Positions 37,438-45,309 of a DNA stretch of 64,000 nt are shown piece after piece; positions within the stretch are counted from its first letter, which is position 1; every line of letters starts with the position of its first letter. Origin of the DNA: Pseudoroseomonas aestuarii (GTDB lineage: Bacteria; Pseudomonadota; Alphaproteobacteria; Acetobacterales; Acetobacteraceae); the NCBI RefSeq assembly GCF_042651065.1, contig NZ_JBHSCH010000004.1, positions 186,001 to 250,000 of the forward strand, given 5' to 3'. The position numbers and the translations under genes are program-made. The notes under the pieces are model-generated. The model saw only the letters and a program-made list of their open reading frames with translations, searched no databases and was not told the origin of the DNA.

Positions 37438-37470
37438 AGCCCGGGGAAAGCGATTTCCCCGGGCTTTTTT
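37438..37470 (+). terminator. strong rho-independent terminator between convergent genes
   Basis: Perfect 12-pair stem (agcccggggaaa / tttccccgggct) closed by a GCGA tetraloop and followed by TTTTT. An AAA stretch on the other side suggests it may also stop the convergent transcript. Confidence 0.92.
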
Positions 37471-37482
37471 CATGCGGCGGCC

Positions 37483-37728
37483 TCAGCTGGTGTGGCCGTC
37501 GATCGCCGCCTTCATCGGGCAGTAGCCCTGCGTGCCGCGCCAGGCGAGATAGGCCCCGGCGCCGAGCGCCACGATGTTGAGCAGGAAATTGGGCCGCGGC
37601 TTGGTGCCGGCGGCCGCCAGCGCCAGCCCGCCCACGACGTACATCGCCTGTTCGGCGACGCTGAGATTGCCGCGCTGCTGCGACTGCGCGGGGCTGTAAT
37701 ACTCGCGGGAGTTGGGAACCGGGTTCAT
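37483..37728 (-). CDS. YgaP-like (DUF2892-type) small membrane protein
   Basis: 81 residues: a hydrophilic head (NPVPNSREYYSPAQSQQRGN) then SVAEQAMYVVGGLALAAAGT and FLLNIVALGAGAYLAWRG, two helices typical of DUF2892/YgaP membrane domains. It ends with a Cys (GYCPMKAAI). AGGAGA precedes the ATG at 37728. A GGAAC-N17-TGTT promoter lies 28 bases upstream of the start. Confidence 0.8.
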   Translation of the reverse strand: MNPVPNSREYYSPAQSQQRGNLSVAEQAMYVVGGLALAAAGTKPRPNFLLNIVALGAGAYLAWRGTQGYCPMKAAIDGHTS

Positions 37729-37755
37729 GCGCGTTCTCCTTGCTGACCGCCAGAG

Positions 37756-37781
37756 AACACCCGGACCGGCGCGGGAGTTCC
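37756..37781 (-). promoter_or_regulatory. EcfG-type general-stress promoter for the YgaP-like gene
   Basis: On the minus strand GGAAC (37781-37777), 17 bases, TGTT (37759-37756). It is the same architecture as the DUF892 promoter 2.1 kb away. Two independent matches in front of two stress-type genes strengthen both calls. Confidence 0.6.
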
Positions 37782-37802
37782 ACCCGCGCCGGCCGCACCC
37801 TC

Positions 37803-39413
37803 TCAGGCGCGCCTGATGTTCCACATGATGGCGAAGCCCGGCACGCGCCCCTGCAGGTTGCGGTTGATCGCCGTCATCGACTTGTAGGCGCCGACGGGGA
37901 TGTAGGGCACCTCGTCCATCACCACGCGCTGCATCTCCTCGGCGAGGCTTTTCTGCGCCGCGAGGTCGGGCGCCAGGAACCAGCGGTCGCGCAGCTCCTC
38001 CAGCTTCGGGATGTCCGGCCAGCCCGGCCAGGCCGCCGTGCCGTTGCCGCGCAGCGGGAAATGCGCCGCCGGGTCGACGAAGTCGAAGGAGGAGAAGGCG
38101 GTGAACAGCATGCTCCAGCCGCCCTTGTCCACCGGCTCGCGCGAGGTGCGGCGCTGCACCACCGTGCCCCAGTCGCTGAAGGCGATGTCGGCGTTCATGC
38201 CGAGCCGCCGGACCAGGTCGGCGCCGACCTGCGACATGGCGGAGGGCGCCAGGATGTCGGTGGGGCCGATCAGCCGCATCAGCTGGTCGGTGTAGCCGGC
38301 CTCCTTCAGCAGCGCCTTGGCGCGGTCGATGCTGCGCGGCCCCATCAGCGGCTCCAGCCCCGCCTTGGTGGCGAGCGGCGTGCCGGGGGTGAAGACGCCC
38401 ACCTCGTCGAAGAAGAGCGAGGGGTCGGGGCCCACCACCGCACTCATGAAGTCCGACTGGCTGATGGCCGGCAGCAGCGCCTGCCGCACCTTCTTGTCGT
38501 TGAACGGCGCGTGCAGGTGGTTGACGCGCAGGATGCCGACCAGCGGCAGCGGGTCGATCGCCTCGATGGAGAGCTGGCGGCTGCGCTTCAGCAGCTCCTG
38601 GATCTCCGGCGGCGGCTGCTCGAACCAGTCGATCTCGCCCGTCTGCAAGGCGGCCGCTGCGGTGGAGGCGTCGGTGATGATGTGCCACTCGACGCGGTCG
38701 AAATGCACCTGCTTCGGCCCCGCCGTCAGGCTGGGCTGGCCCACCGGCGTCGGGCTGTAGTCGGCGTTGCGCTCATAGACCACCATGCTGCCCGAGTTGA
38801 ACTCGTCCGCCTTGAAGCGGAACGGGCCGCAGCCGGTGGTGTCGCGGATCTGGGTGAAGGCGTCGGTCTTGGCCAGCCGCTCGGGGATGATGAAGGCCGG
38901 GCTGTTGCTGACCTGCGCCAGCGCCGCCTTCAGCATGGGGAAGCGCTGCTTCAGCCGGAACACCAGCCGCCGGTCGTCCTGCGCCGAGACCTCCTCGACG
39001 AAGGTGGCGAGCTTCTGGCCGATGGGGCTGCGCTTCATCCAGCGCTGCAGGCTGGCCACGGCGTCCTGCGCCCGCACCTTCTCGCCATCGTGGAAGCGCG
39101 GCCCGTCGCGCAGGGTGATGACGACGCGCCTTCCGTCCTCCTCCTCCACCATCCCCTCGGCCAGCTGCGGCTGCGGGTTGAACTGCCCGTCCATGCCGAA
39201 CAGCGTGTCGTGGATCATGTAGGCGTGGTTGCGGGTGATGTTGGCCGTGGTCCAGACCGGGTCGAGGCTGGTCAGGTTGGCCTGCGGCACCAGCTTCAGC
39301 ACCCGGTTGCGCGCCGGCTGCGCGATGGCGACGCGCGAGAGCGGCGGGGCGGCCACCCCGGCGGCGAGGCCGGCGGCGGCGCCCGCCAGAAGTCCGCGGC
39401 GTTGCAAGGTCAT
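37803..39413 (-). CDS. peptide/nickel-type ABC transporter substrate-binding protein
   Basis: 536-residue SBP_bac_5 family receptor with a Tat signal (LQRRGLLAGAAAGLAAGVAA). The family pattern includes LVPQANLTSLDPVWTTANI, QLAEGMVEEEDG and ITLRDGPRFHDGEKVRAQD. It binds peptides or other solutes in the periplasm. No permease or ATPase genes are next to it, so it is an orphan receptor within this window. Start ATG at 39413. Confidence 0.9.
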   Translation of the reverse strand: MTLQRRGLLAGAAAGLAAGVAAPPLSRVAIAQPARNRVLKLVPQANLTSLDPVWTTANITRNHAYMIHDTLFGMDGQFNPQPQLAEGMVEEEDGRRVVITLRDGPRFHDGEKVRAQDAVASLQRWMKRSPIGQKLATFVEEVSAQDDRRLVFRLKQRFPMLKAALAQVSNSPAFIIPERLAKTDAFTQIRDTTGCGPFRFKADEFNSGSMVVYERNADYSPTPVGQPSLTAGPKQVHFDRVEWHIITDASTAAAALQTGEIDWFEQPPPEIQELLKRSRQLSIEAIDPLPLVGILRVNHLHAPFNDKKVRQALLPAISQSDFMSAVVGPDPSLFFDEVGVFTPGTPLATKAGLEPLMGPRSIDRAKALLKEAGYTDQLMRLIGPTDILAPSAMSQVGADLVRRLGMNADIAFSDWGTVVQRRTSREPVDKGGWSMLFTAFSSFDFVDPAAHFPLRGNGTAAWPGWPDIPKLEELRDRWFLAPDLAAQKSLAEEMQRVVMDEVPYIPVGAYKSMTAINRNLQGRVPGFAIMWNIRRA

Positions 39414-39501
39414 GTGCTTCCCCTCCTGTCGTTCATGCGTCCCGGGGCGCATGAGACAGGAGGGCGGCACGCTCCGCAACCCGTGAGCGGCGTTTCCGGC
39501 C

Positions 39502-40506
39502 TCAGCCCGGCGGATGATAGGCGGCGGCGCCGAGCAGCCCGGCATGCGGGCGCACCACCTGCCAGACGGGAATGCCGGACAGGTAGCCGTCGAAGCGCCC
39601 CTTGGCCAGGAAGGCGGCGGCCAGCGCCTCCCGGTCCAGCAGCGGGCCGAGGTTGCGGCACAGCCCGCCGGTCAGGAACACGCCGCCCTCCGTCAGCAGC
39701 GTCAGCGCCAAGTCGCCCGCCGCCGCGCCGAGCATGGCGGAGAACAGGCCGAGCGCCCGGCGGCAGATGGCGCACTCGCCGCTCGCGGCGCGGCGGCTGA
39801 CATCGGCCGGCTCGCGCAGGGGCAGGTCCTGGCCCGCCATCTCCCCCAGGGCGAGGGCGATGTGCAGCAGGCCGGGGCCGGAGAGCAGCCGCTCCACCGA
39901 GACATGCCCGCCATGGCGGAGGCGCAGCCGGCGCAGGATCTCGTCCTGCGTCTCGTCCTGCGGCGAGAAGGAGGCATGGCCGCCCTCGCTGGGCAGGATG
40001 CGGGGCGGCCGGCCCGGCTCGCGCAGCACGAAGGCGACGCCGAGGCCGGTGCCCGGCCCCAGCACCACGGCCGCGCCGCCCGGCTTCGCGCCGCCCGGCT
40101 TCGTGCTGCCCGGTTTTGCGCTACCGGGGCGCAGCTCCACCAGGTCCTGCGGGCCCAGCACCGTCACGGCGGCGGCCTGCGCCACGAAGTCGTTGATCAC
40201 GGTCAGGCGCTCCAGCCCCAGCGCCTTTTTCGCCGCGGCGACGGAGAAGCGCCAGGGGCTGTTGGTGAAGGCCACGGAATCGCCCAGCACCGGCGTCGCC
40301 ACGGCCAGCACCGCCTCCGTCACCGCCGCGCGCTCCACTGCCGGAAGGGCCGCGAGATAGGCCTGCGCCGCCTCGACCAGCCCGGCATGCTCGGCCACCA
40401 CCAGCTTGCGCTCCGCGCGCGGCAGGCCATCCGGCCCGTCCGGCGCGCCGCAGAGCGCGAAGCGGGCATGGGTGCCGCCGATATCGCCGACCAGTCTCAG
40501 GCTCAC
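39502..40506 (-). CDS. glk: glucokinase
   Basis: 334-residue ATP-dependent hexokinase of the Glk (ROK-unrelated) family: LVGDIGGTHARFAL at the start, TNSPWRFSV and NDFVAQAAAV in the active site, LGPGTGLGVAFV, EGGHASFSP and VFLTGGLCRNLGPLL. It makes glucose 6-phosphate. The GTG start overlaps the stop of the PfkB kinase (GTGA). Residues 132-146 are an insertion of three Lys-Pro-Gly pentapeptides encoded by a 15-bp tandem repeat just before the LGPGTGLG motif. Confidence 0.93.
   Translation of the reverse strand: MSLRLVGDIGGTHARFALCGAPDGPDGLPRAERKLVVAEHAGLVEAAQAYLAALPAVERAAVTEAVLAVATPVLGDSVAFTNSPWRFSVAAAKKALGLERLTVINDFVAQAAAVTVLGPQDLVELRPGSAKPGSTKPGGAKPGGAAVVLGPGTGLGVAFVLREPGRPPRILPSEGGHASFSPQDETQDEILRRLRLRHGGHVSVERLLSGPGLLHIALALGEMAGQDLPLREPADVSRRAASGECAICRRALGLFSAMLGAAAGDLALTLLTEGGVFLTGGLCRNLGPLLDREALAAAFLAKGRFDGYLSGIPVWQVVRPHAGLLGAAAYHPPG
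40078..40122 (-). repeat. 15-bp tandem repeat inside glk
   Basis: Three units, at 40078-40092, 40093-40107 and 40108-40122, each based on gcccggcttcgcgcc and encoding SAKPG, STKPG and GAKPG on the minus strand. The unit length keeps the frame. The insertion lies between LVELRP and AVVLGPG, a surface loop in known glucokinases. Confidence 0.85.
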
Positions 40507-41453
40507 AGGCTGTCTCCTTCCATGGGTACGCCGACGATGCGCCGGCGCAGCGCCGCCACCTCCGCCCGCCCGGGATGCGCCGTTCCTGCGTTGGAGACCG
40601 CCGCGGCGCCGGCCGCCACGCCCCAGGCGAAGGCATCGCGCGGCGTGCGGCCGCGGGCCAGCGCCAGGGTCATCGCCGCCAGGAAGCTGTCGCCGGCGCC
40701 GACGGCGCCGCGCACCTCCACCTCCAGCGCCGGCAGGCGCAGCGTGCCCTCGGCGGTGGCCAGCATGGCGCCGTCCCGGCCCAGGGTGAGGGCCACCATC
40801 TCCACCTTGCCGCTCCGCACCAGCTCCGCCGCCGCCTGCTCCTGCGCCGCCGCCTCGGGCAGCTTGCGGCCGATGAGGGTCTCGAACTCGCCGAGGCTCG
40901 GCTTGATCAGGGTGAGGCCGCCCGCCTCCAGCGTGGCGCGCAACGCGGCGCCGGAGGTGTCCACCACGAAGCGCAGCCCGGCCTCCCGCGCGCGGGCCGA
41001 GAGGCGGGCATAGAAATCCTCCGGCACGCCGGGGGCGAGGCTGCCGCTGGCCACCAGCCAGCCGTCGCGCAGCGCCGCCAGCGCCTCCAGCGCCGCCTGC
41101 CACTCGGCCTCAGCCACGCGCGGCCCCTCGGCCACGAAGCGGTATTCCTGGCCCGTCGAGCGGTCCAGCACCGTCTGGCTGATGCGGGTGCGGCCGGCGA
41201 TCGGCACGGTCTGGCGCGGGATGCCGCCCTCGTCGAGCAGCTCCTCCAGGAAGCGGCCGGTGACGCCGCCGGCCAGGATCACCGCCAGCGTCTCGCCGCC
41301 CAGCTCGCGCACCACCCGCGCCACGTTCACGCCGCCGCCGCCCGGGTCCTGCCGCTCGGCGAAGGTGCGGATCTTGCGGATGGGATGCACCGCCGCCGCC
41401 TCGCTCGCCAGGTCGATGGTCGGGTTCAGCGTCAGGGTGGTGATGCGCGGCAT
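40503..41453 (-). CDS. PfkB-family hexose kinase (phosphofructokinase type)
   Basis: 316-residue ribokinase-fold sugar kinase. The start PRITTLTLNPTIDLASE is the LacC/PfkB/FruK pattern, followed by DPGGGGVNVARVVRELGG and the catalytic VRGAVGAGDSFLAAMTLALA. It could be 6-phosphofructokinase II or 1-phosphofructokinase. The overlap with glk suggests a small glycolytic entry operon, which favours fructose 6-phosphate as substrate, but this is inference. Confidence 0.9.
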   Translation of the reverse strand: MPRITTLTLNPTIDLASEAAAVHPIRKIRTFAERQDPGGGGVNVARVVRELGGETLAVILAGGVTGRFLEELLDEGGIPRQTVPIAGRTRISQTVLDRSTGQEYRFVAEGPRVAEAEWQAALEALAALRDGWLVASGSLAPGVPEDFYARLSARAREAGLRFVVDTSGAALRATLEAGGLTLIKPSLGEFETLIGRKLPEAAAQEQAAAELVRSGKVEMVALTLGRDGAMLATAEGTLRLPALEVEVRGAVGAGDSFLAAMTLALARGRTPRDAFAWGVAAGAAAVSNAGTAHPGRAEVAALRRRIVGVPMEGDSL

Positions 41454-41550
41454 GGGCGGGGCACTCCGGCGGTTCGGGCGGGACGGGGGGCGTCTCCGCG
41501 CCCCAGGTCCGGAACGCGGCGCCCCCCGCGCGGGGTTGCAGCGGCGGCCG

Positions 41551-42432
41551 TCAGGCGGGGGCGGGTTCGCGCACCAGCATCACGTCGCAGGGCGCGGCCT
41601 GCAGCAGCCAGCCGGCGGTGCTGCCCACCAGCATCTCCATCAGCCGGCTGCGGCCATGGGTGCCCAGTACCAGCAGGTCGATCCCGGCATGGCGCACATA
41701 ATCCTGCAGCAGCCAGCCGATATTGCCCGGCTCCACCACCGTCTCGACCCGGCCGCGCAGCGCCGGCGGGATGTCGGCATGCGCCAGGAAGGCGCGGCCT
41801 TCCGCGGCGGCCGCGGCGGCGGCCTCCTCCCGGCTCGCGGCGCGGCCCAGCAGGGCGGGGAAGGGCGCCTCATAGGCATGGAACAGCGTCAGCGGCAGGG
41901 CGGGGAAGAGCGCCGCCGCCACCAGCAGCGCGTGGCGCGAGCAGTCGGAGAAATCGGTCGCCACCAGCACGCGGGCATAGGGGGCGCGGGCGCGCTGCCG
42001 CACCGCCAGCACCGGCGCGGTGGACTGGCGCACCACCTCCTCCACCGTCGCCCCCGTCAGCAGCCGGCCCAGCGGCTCGGCGCGGGCGAGGCCGGTGACG
42101 ACCAGCCCCGCCGCCTGCCGCCTGGCCACCGCCAGCACCAGCGCCGCCGGGTCGCCATGGCCGACGACCACCTCCGCCCCGGTGCCGGCCAGCTCCGCCT
42201 CCAGCAGGGTACGGGCCTCGGCATCCGGGTCGCGCGGGCGGCGCCATTCGGGGGCGGTGCCGTCCGGGGCACGGGGCAGCACGATGTCGATCGATTCCAG
42301 CGCGTGCACCGCGACCAGCCGCGCCCCCCACTGCCCCGCCAGCTGCACCGCGCGGTCCTGCGCGCGGTCGCAGCGCGCGCTCAGATCCGTGGCCAGCAGC
42401 ACCGTCTCCGGCGCCTGCCTCGGAATGGCCAT
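41551..42432 (-). CDS. tandem-domain universal stress protein
   Basis: 293 residues made of two UspA domains. The first (residues 10-150) has VLLATDLSARC and the degenerate glycine motif GLARAEPLGRLLTG. The second has VLVATDFSDCS and a full ATP-binding GTHGRSRLMEMLVGSTAGW. AGGAG lies nine bases before the ATG at 42432. A good vegetative promoter is visible upstream. Cytoplasmic stress protein; specific role unknown. Confidence 0.9.
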   Translation of the reverse strand: MAIPRQAPETVLLATDLSARCDRAQDRAVQLAGQWGARLVAVHALESIDIVLPRAPDGTAPEWRRPRDPDAEARTLLEAELAGTGAEVVVGHGDPAALVLAVARRQAAGLVVTGLARAEPLGRLLTGATVEEVVRQSTAPVLAVRQRARAPYARVLVATDFSDCSRHALLVAAALFPALPLTLFHAYEAPFPALLGRAASREEAAAAAAAEGRAFLAHADIPPALRGRVETVVEPGNIGWLLQDYVRHAGIDLLVLGTHGRSRLMEMLVGSTAGWLLQAAPCDVMLVREPAPA

Positions 42433-42480
42433 GCGGCGCTCCTCTCTTCCAGACCGTGCGCTCCGGTGCGCAGCCCCTGG

Positions 42481-42509
42481 ATCAGATGGAGATATCGCAG
42501 ACCTGTCAA
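42481..42509 (-). promoter_or_regulatory. vegetative promoter of the universal stress protein gene
   Basis: Minus strand TTGACA (42509-42504), 17 bases, TCTGAT (42486-42481). The -35 is perfect and the -10 matches 4 of 6; the leader would be about 42 bases. Confidence 0.65.
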
Positions 42510-42594
42510 CAGCCCGGGCCCCGCACCCGCCGGCACGGGGCGGCCGGCGCGAGGGGGGTGACGCTGCCCCTGTGGCGGGCACGACATCGCCGCC

Positions 42595-42896
42595 ATGCAG
42601 GACATCGCTGCATTCCCGGCCGCGCTCCGGGGTGAGACCGCCCCGCCTCGGCCGCCGCTCTGGCTGCTGGTGCTGATCACCACCTCCGGCACGCTCGGCA
42701 GCCACATCTTGGTGCCGGCCCTGCCGCGGGCGGCGGCGGGGCTCCATGGCTGCAGCCAGATGGCGTTGGGCGCGCTGTGCGCGGCGCTCGCCGGCCATCG
42801 GCCCCGGCCCCGCCCTGGCGGCGGCCGCCGGCTTCGTGGCCTTCCTCGGCGCCCTTGCGGGCGGAGCGGCGGGGCCGGGCCATGGAGATGTGACCC
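42595..42896 (+). pseudogene. remnant of a Bcr/CflA-type MFS drug efflux transporter
   Basis: The reading frame from 42595 encodes a normal MFS N-terminus (PPLWLLVLITTSGTLGSHIL, VPALPRAAAGLHG). At about 42750 it jumps to what looks like the last helices of the same family (SQMALGALCAALAG). Near 42798 it shifts by one base, the C-terminal end continuing as AIGPGPALAAAAGFVAFLGA in the next frame. About 300 central residues are missing. So an internal deletion plus a frameshift have destroyed the gene. Confidence 0.75.
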
Positions 42897-42953
42897 TTGC
42901 CAGCCGGGGCGGCCCGCGCGACACCACCGGCCGGAACAGCGGGAGGCCCCAGC

Positions 42954-43451
42954 ATGGACGAAGTGGACCGGCGCATCCTCGGCCTGCTGCAGGAGGACGC
43001 CACGCTTTCCGTGGCGCAGCTCGCCGACCGCGTCGGGCTTTCCGCCACGCCCTGCTGGAAGCGGGTGCAGAAGCTGGAGGCGCAGGGGGTAATCACCCGC
43101 CGCGTGGCGCTGGTGGCGCCGGAGGCGGTGGGCCTCGGCCTCAGCGTGTTCGTGGCCATCGAGGCGGGGGACCACACGCCGGACTGGCTCGCCCGCTTCA
43201 ACGCCGCCGTCTCCGCCATGCCGGAGGTGATGGAGGTCTACCGCATGGCCGGCGAGGTGGACTACATGCTGCGCGTGGCGGTGGCCGACATGGCCGCCTT
43301 CGACGGCTTCTACAAGCGCCTGATCAACGCGGTGCCGCTGCGCAACGTCACCTCGCGCTTCGCCATGGAGCGCATCAAGCACACCACCGCCTACCCGCTG
43401 AACGGCCCCGCCTTCCGCGACCGCACGGCGCCGCCGGCGGCCGAGGAATAG
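42954..43451 (+). CDS. Lrp/AsnC family transcriptional regulator
   Basis: 165-residue feast/famine regulator. The helix-turn-helix is LSVAQLADRVGLSATPCWKRVQKLE near 17-41, followed by the RAM ligand-binding domain (EVMEVYRMAGEVDYMLRVAV). The start at 42954 is chosen because DEVDRRILGLLQED is the classical Lrp N-terminus. It follows the MFS pseudogene and precedes the sulfonate operon; the target is not evident. Confidence 0.92.
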   Translation: MDEVDRRILGLLQEDATLSVAQLADRVGLSATPCWKRVQKLEAQGVITRRVALVAPEAVGLGLSVFVAIEAGDHTPDWLARFNAAVSAMPEVMEVYRMAGEVDYMLRVAVADMAAFDGFYKRLINAVPLRNVTSRFAMERIKHTTAYPLNGPAFRDRTAPPAAEE

Positions 43452-43557
43452 CATTCCCCGCAACGCCCCGGCGGCGGGATGGGCATGCTCCCGCGGGCGG
43501 CAACTTTGGGAAACACAACTCTTTCCCGGCAGCGGCGGTGGTCCTAGCTTTCCGGCG

Positions 43558-43647
43558 ATGATCCAGCACCCGATCAACCCGCCGCCGCGCCCCGTCGCTC
43601 CGGGCCGAATGCCCGGCCGCCGCCGCGCCGCGCGCTGTCGGGGCTGA
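43558..43647 (+). CDS. possible 29-residue leader peptide before the sulfonate operon
   Basis: Short frame from ATG 43558, Pro-rich then Arg-rich, ending RRRAARCRG with a Cys three residues from the end. It lies 76 bases before ssuC in an otherwise empty 272-base gap. Cys-containing short peptides precede sulfur-assimilation operons in some bacteria. No clear Shine-Dalgarno is seen, so this is only a candidate. Confidence 0.25.
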   Translation: MIQHPINPPPRPVAPGRMPGRRRAARCRG

Positions 43648-43723
43648 GCCGGCCCCCGCCACCTCGCCCACGCAACACGACCCCGCCTGCCGACGGCCCC
43701 ACCCGGGCCGCGAAGGAGCCAGC

Positions 43724-44572
43724 ATGTCCGACACCCAGGCGGTTCCCGCGCCGCGTGGCCTCCTGCCCGGCGCCGCCGCCGGCCTCCGCCGCCCCACCCT
43801 GCGCCGTTCCGCGCTGCCGCCGAAGCTGCGCCGCTTCCTCTCGCCGCTGGTGCTGGTGCTGCTGTGGCAGGCGGCCTCGATGGCCGGGCTGATCGCGCCC
43901 CGCACCCTGGCCGCGCCCACCACCATCCTGGCCAGCGCCTGGGAGCTGACCCTCTCGGGCGAGCTGCCCTCCCACCTGCTGGTCTCGCTCGGCCGGGTGC
44001 TGTCCGGGCTCGGCATCGGCCTTTCCGCCGGCATCGCCCTGGCGCTGGTCGCCGGCCTCTCGAAACTCGGCGAGGAGATCGTCGACGCGCCGATGCAGAT
44101 GCTGCGCACCATGCCCTTCCTGGCGCTGGTGCCGCTGTTCATCCTGTGGTTCGGCATCGGCGAGACGCCGAAGATCGCGCTGGTGGCGCTCGGCGCCGCC
44201 TTCCCCGTCTACCTCACGCTGTTCTCCGGCATCCGCGGCGTGGAGCCCAAGCTGGTGGAGGCGGGGCGCATCTTCGGCCTCGACCGGCGCGGGCTGATCC
44301 GCCACGTCATCCTGCCCGGCGCGCTGCCCTCGGCGCTGGTCGGGCTGCGCTACGCGCTGGGCAGCGCCTGGCTCAGCCTCGTCATCGCCGAGCAGATCAA
44401 CGCGACCGCCGGCATCGGCTTCCTGATCAACGACGCGCGCGAGTTCCTGCGCACCGACGTCATCGTGGTGGGGCTGCTGGTCTATGCGCTGCTCGGCCTC
44501 GGCGCCGATGCGCTGGTCCGCCTCGTCGAGCGCCGGGCGCTGGCCTGGCGCCCCAGCCTGGTGAAGGAGTGA
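43724..44572 (+). CDS. ssuC: aliphatic sulfonate-type ABC transporter permease (SsuC)
   Basis: 282-residue inner-membrane permease with about six helices and the EAA cytoplasmic loop (EAGRIFGLDRRGLIRHVILPGA). It is typical of the SsuC/TauC/NitT group. It heads an operon with ssuB, an acyl-CoA-dehydrogenase-like enzyme, an LLM monooxygenase, the binding protein and a cupin. The gene assignment to sulfonate transport rests on this context. GAAGGAG lies upstream of the ATG at 43724. Confidence 0.88.
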   Translation: MSDTQAVPAPRGLLPGAAAGLRRPTLRRSALPPKLRRFLSPLVLVLLWQAASMAGLIAPRTLAAPTTILASAWELTLSGELPSHLLVSLGRVLSGLGIGLSAGIALALVAGLSKLGEEIVDAPMQMLRTMPFLALVPLFILWFGIGETPKIALVALGAAFPVYLTLFSGIRGVEPKLVEAGRIFGLDRRGLIRHVILPGALPSALVGLRYALGSAWLSLVIAEQINATAGIGFLINDAREFLRTDVIVVGLLVYALLGLGADALVRLVERRALAWRPSLVKE

Positions 44573-44580
44573 CCGCCGCC

Positions 44581-45309
44581 ATGGCGCCGCAGAACAACAA
44601 TGCCGCCCCGCTCCGCGTCCGCAACCTGACCCGCCGCTTCGGCGAGAACACGGTGCTGCACGGGCTGGATCTCGACCTCGCCCCCGGCAGCTTCACCGCG
44701 CTGCTCGGCCGCAGCGGCTCCGGCAAGAGCACCCTGCTGCGCACGCTGGCCGAGCTGGACCCGGCGCCGGAGGGCGCCCGGCTGGAACTGCCCCGCCCGG
44801 TGGCCGTGGCCTTCCAGGAGCCGCGCCTGCTGCCCTGGAAGACGGTGTGGCAGAATGTCTCGCTCGGCCTGCCCGGCCGCGACGCCCGCCCCCGCGCCGA
44901 GGCCGCGCTGGAGGAGGTGGGTCTCTCCCACCGCGTCGAGGCCTGGCCCGCCACCCTCTCGGGCGGCGAGGCGCAGCGCACCGCCCTGGCCCGCGCCCTG
45001 GTGCGCTCGCCCCGCCTGCTGCTGCTGGACGAGCCCTTCGCCGCGCTCGACGCGCTGACCCGCATCCGCATGCACGCGCTGGTGCTGGAGCTGTGGCGCC
45101 GCCACGGCCCCACCACCCTGATCGTGACGCATGACGTGGACGAGGCCGTGCTGCTGGCCGACCGCGTGCTGGTCCTGGAGCATGGGCGCATCGCCGAGGA
45201 TGTGGCCGTGGAGCTGCCGCGCCCGCGCCGCCATGCCGACCCCGGCTTCGCCGCGCTGCGCCGCCGGCTGCTGGAGGCGCTGGGCGTCTCGCTGGAGGAG
45301 GCGGCGTGA
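44581..45309 (+). CDS. ssuB: sulfonate-type ABC transporter ATP-binding protein (SsuB)
   Basis: 242-residue ABC ATPase: Walker A GRSGSGKS at 43-50, Q-loop AFQEPRLLPWKTV, signature LSGGEAQR, Walker B LLLLDEPFAALD and H-loop IVTHDVDEAV. The Q-loop sequence is characteristic of the SsuB/TauB group. ATG at 44581 is eight bases after the ssuC stop; a GTG at 44569 overlapping that stop is possible. Confidence 0.92.
   Translation: MAPQNNNAAPLRVRNLTRRFGENTVLHGLDLDLAPGSFTALLGRSGSGKSTLLRTLAELDPAPEGARLELPRPVAVAFQEPRLLPWKTVWQNVSLGLPGRDARPRAEAALEEVGLSHRVEAWPATLSGGEAQRTALARALVRSPRLLLLDEPFAALDALTRIRMHALVLELWRRHGPTTLIVTHDVDEAVLLADRVLVLEHGRIAEDVAVELPRPRRHADPGFAALRRRLLEALGVSLEEAA

Noticed and set aside
42746..43561. 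Reading frame of 271 codons spanning the MFS remnant and the Lrp gene
   Set aside because: Only its first 45 or so residues match the MFS C-terminus; the rest is the Lrp gene in the wrong frame.
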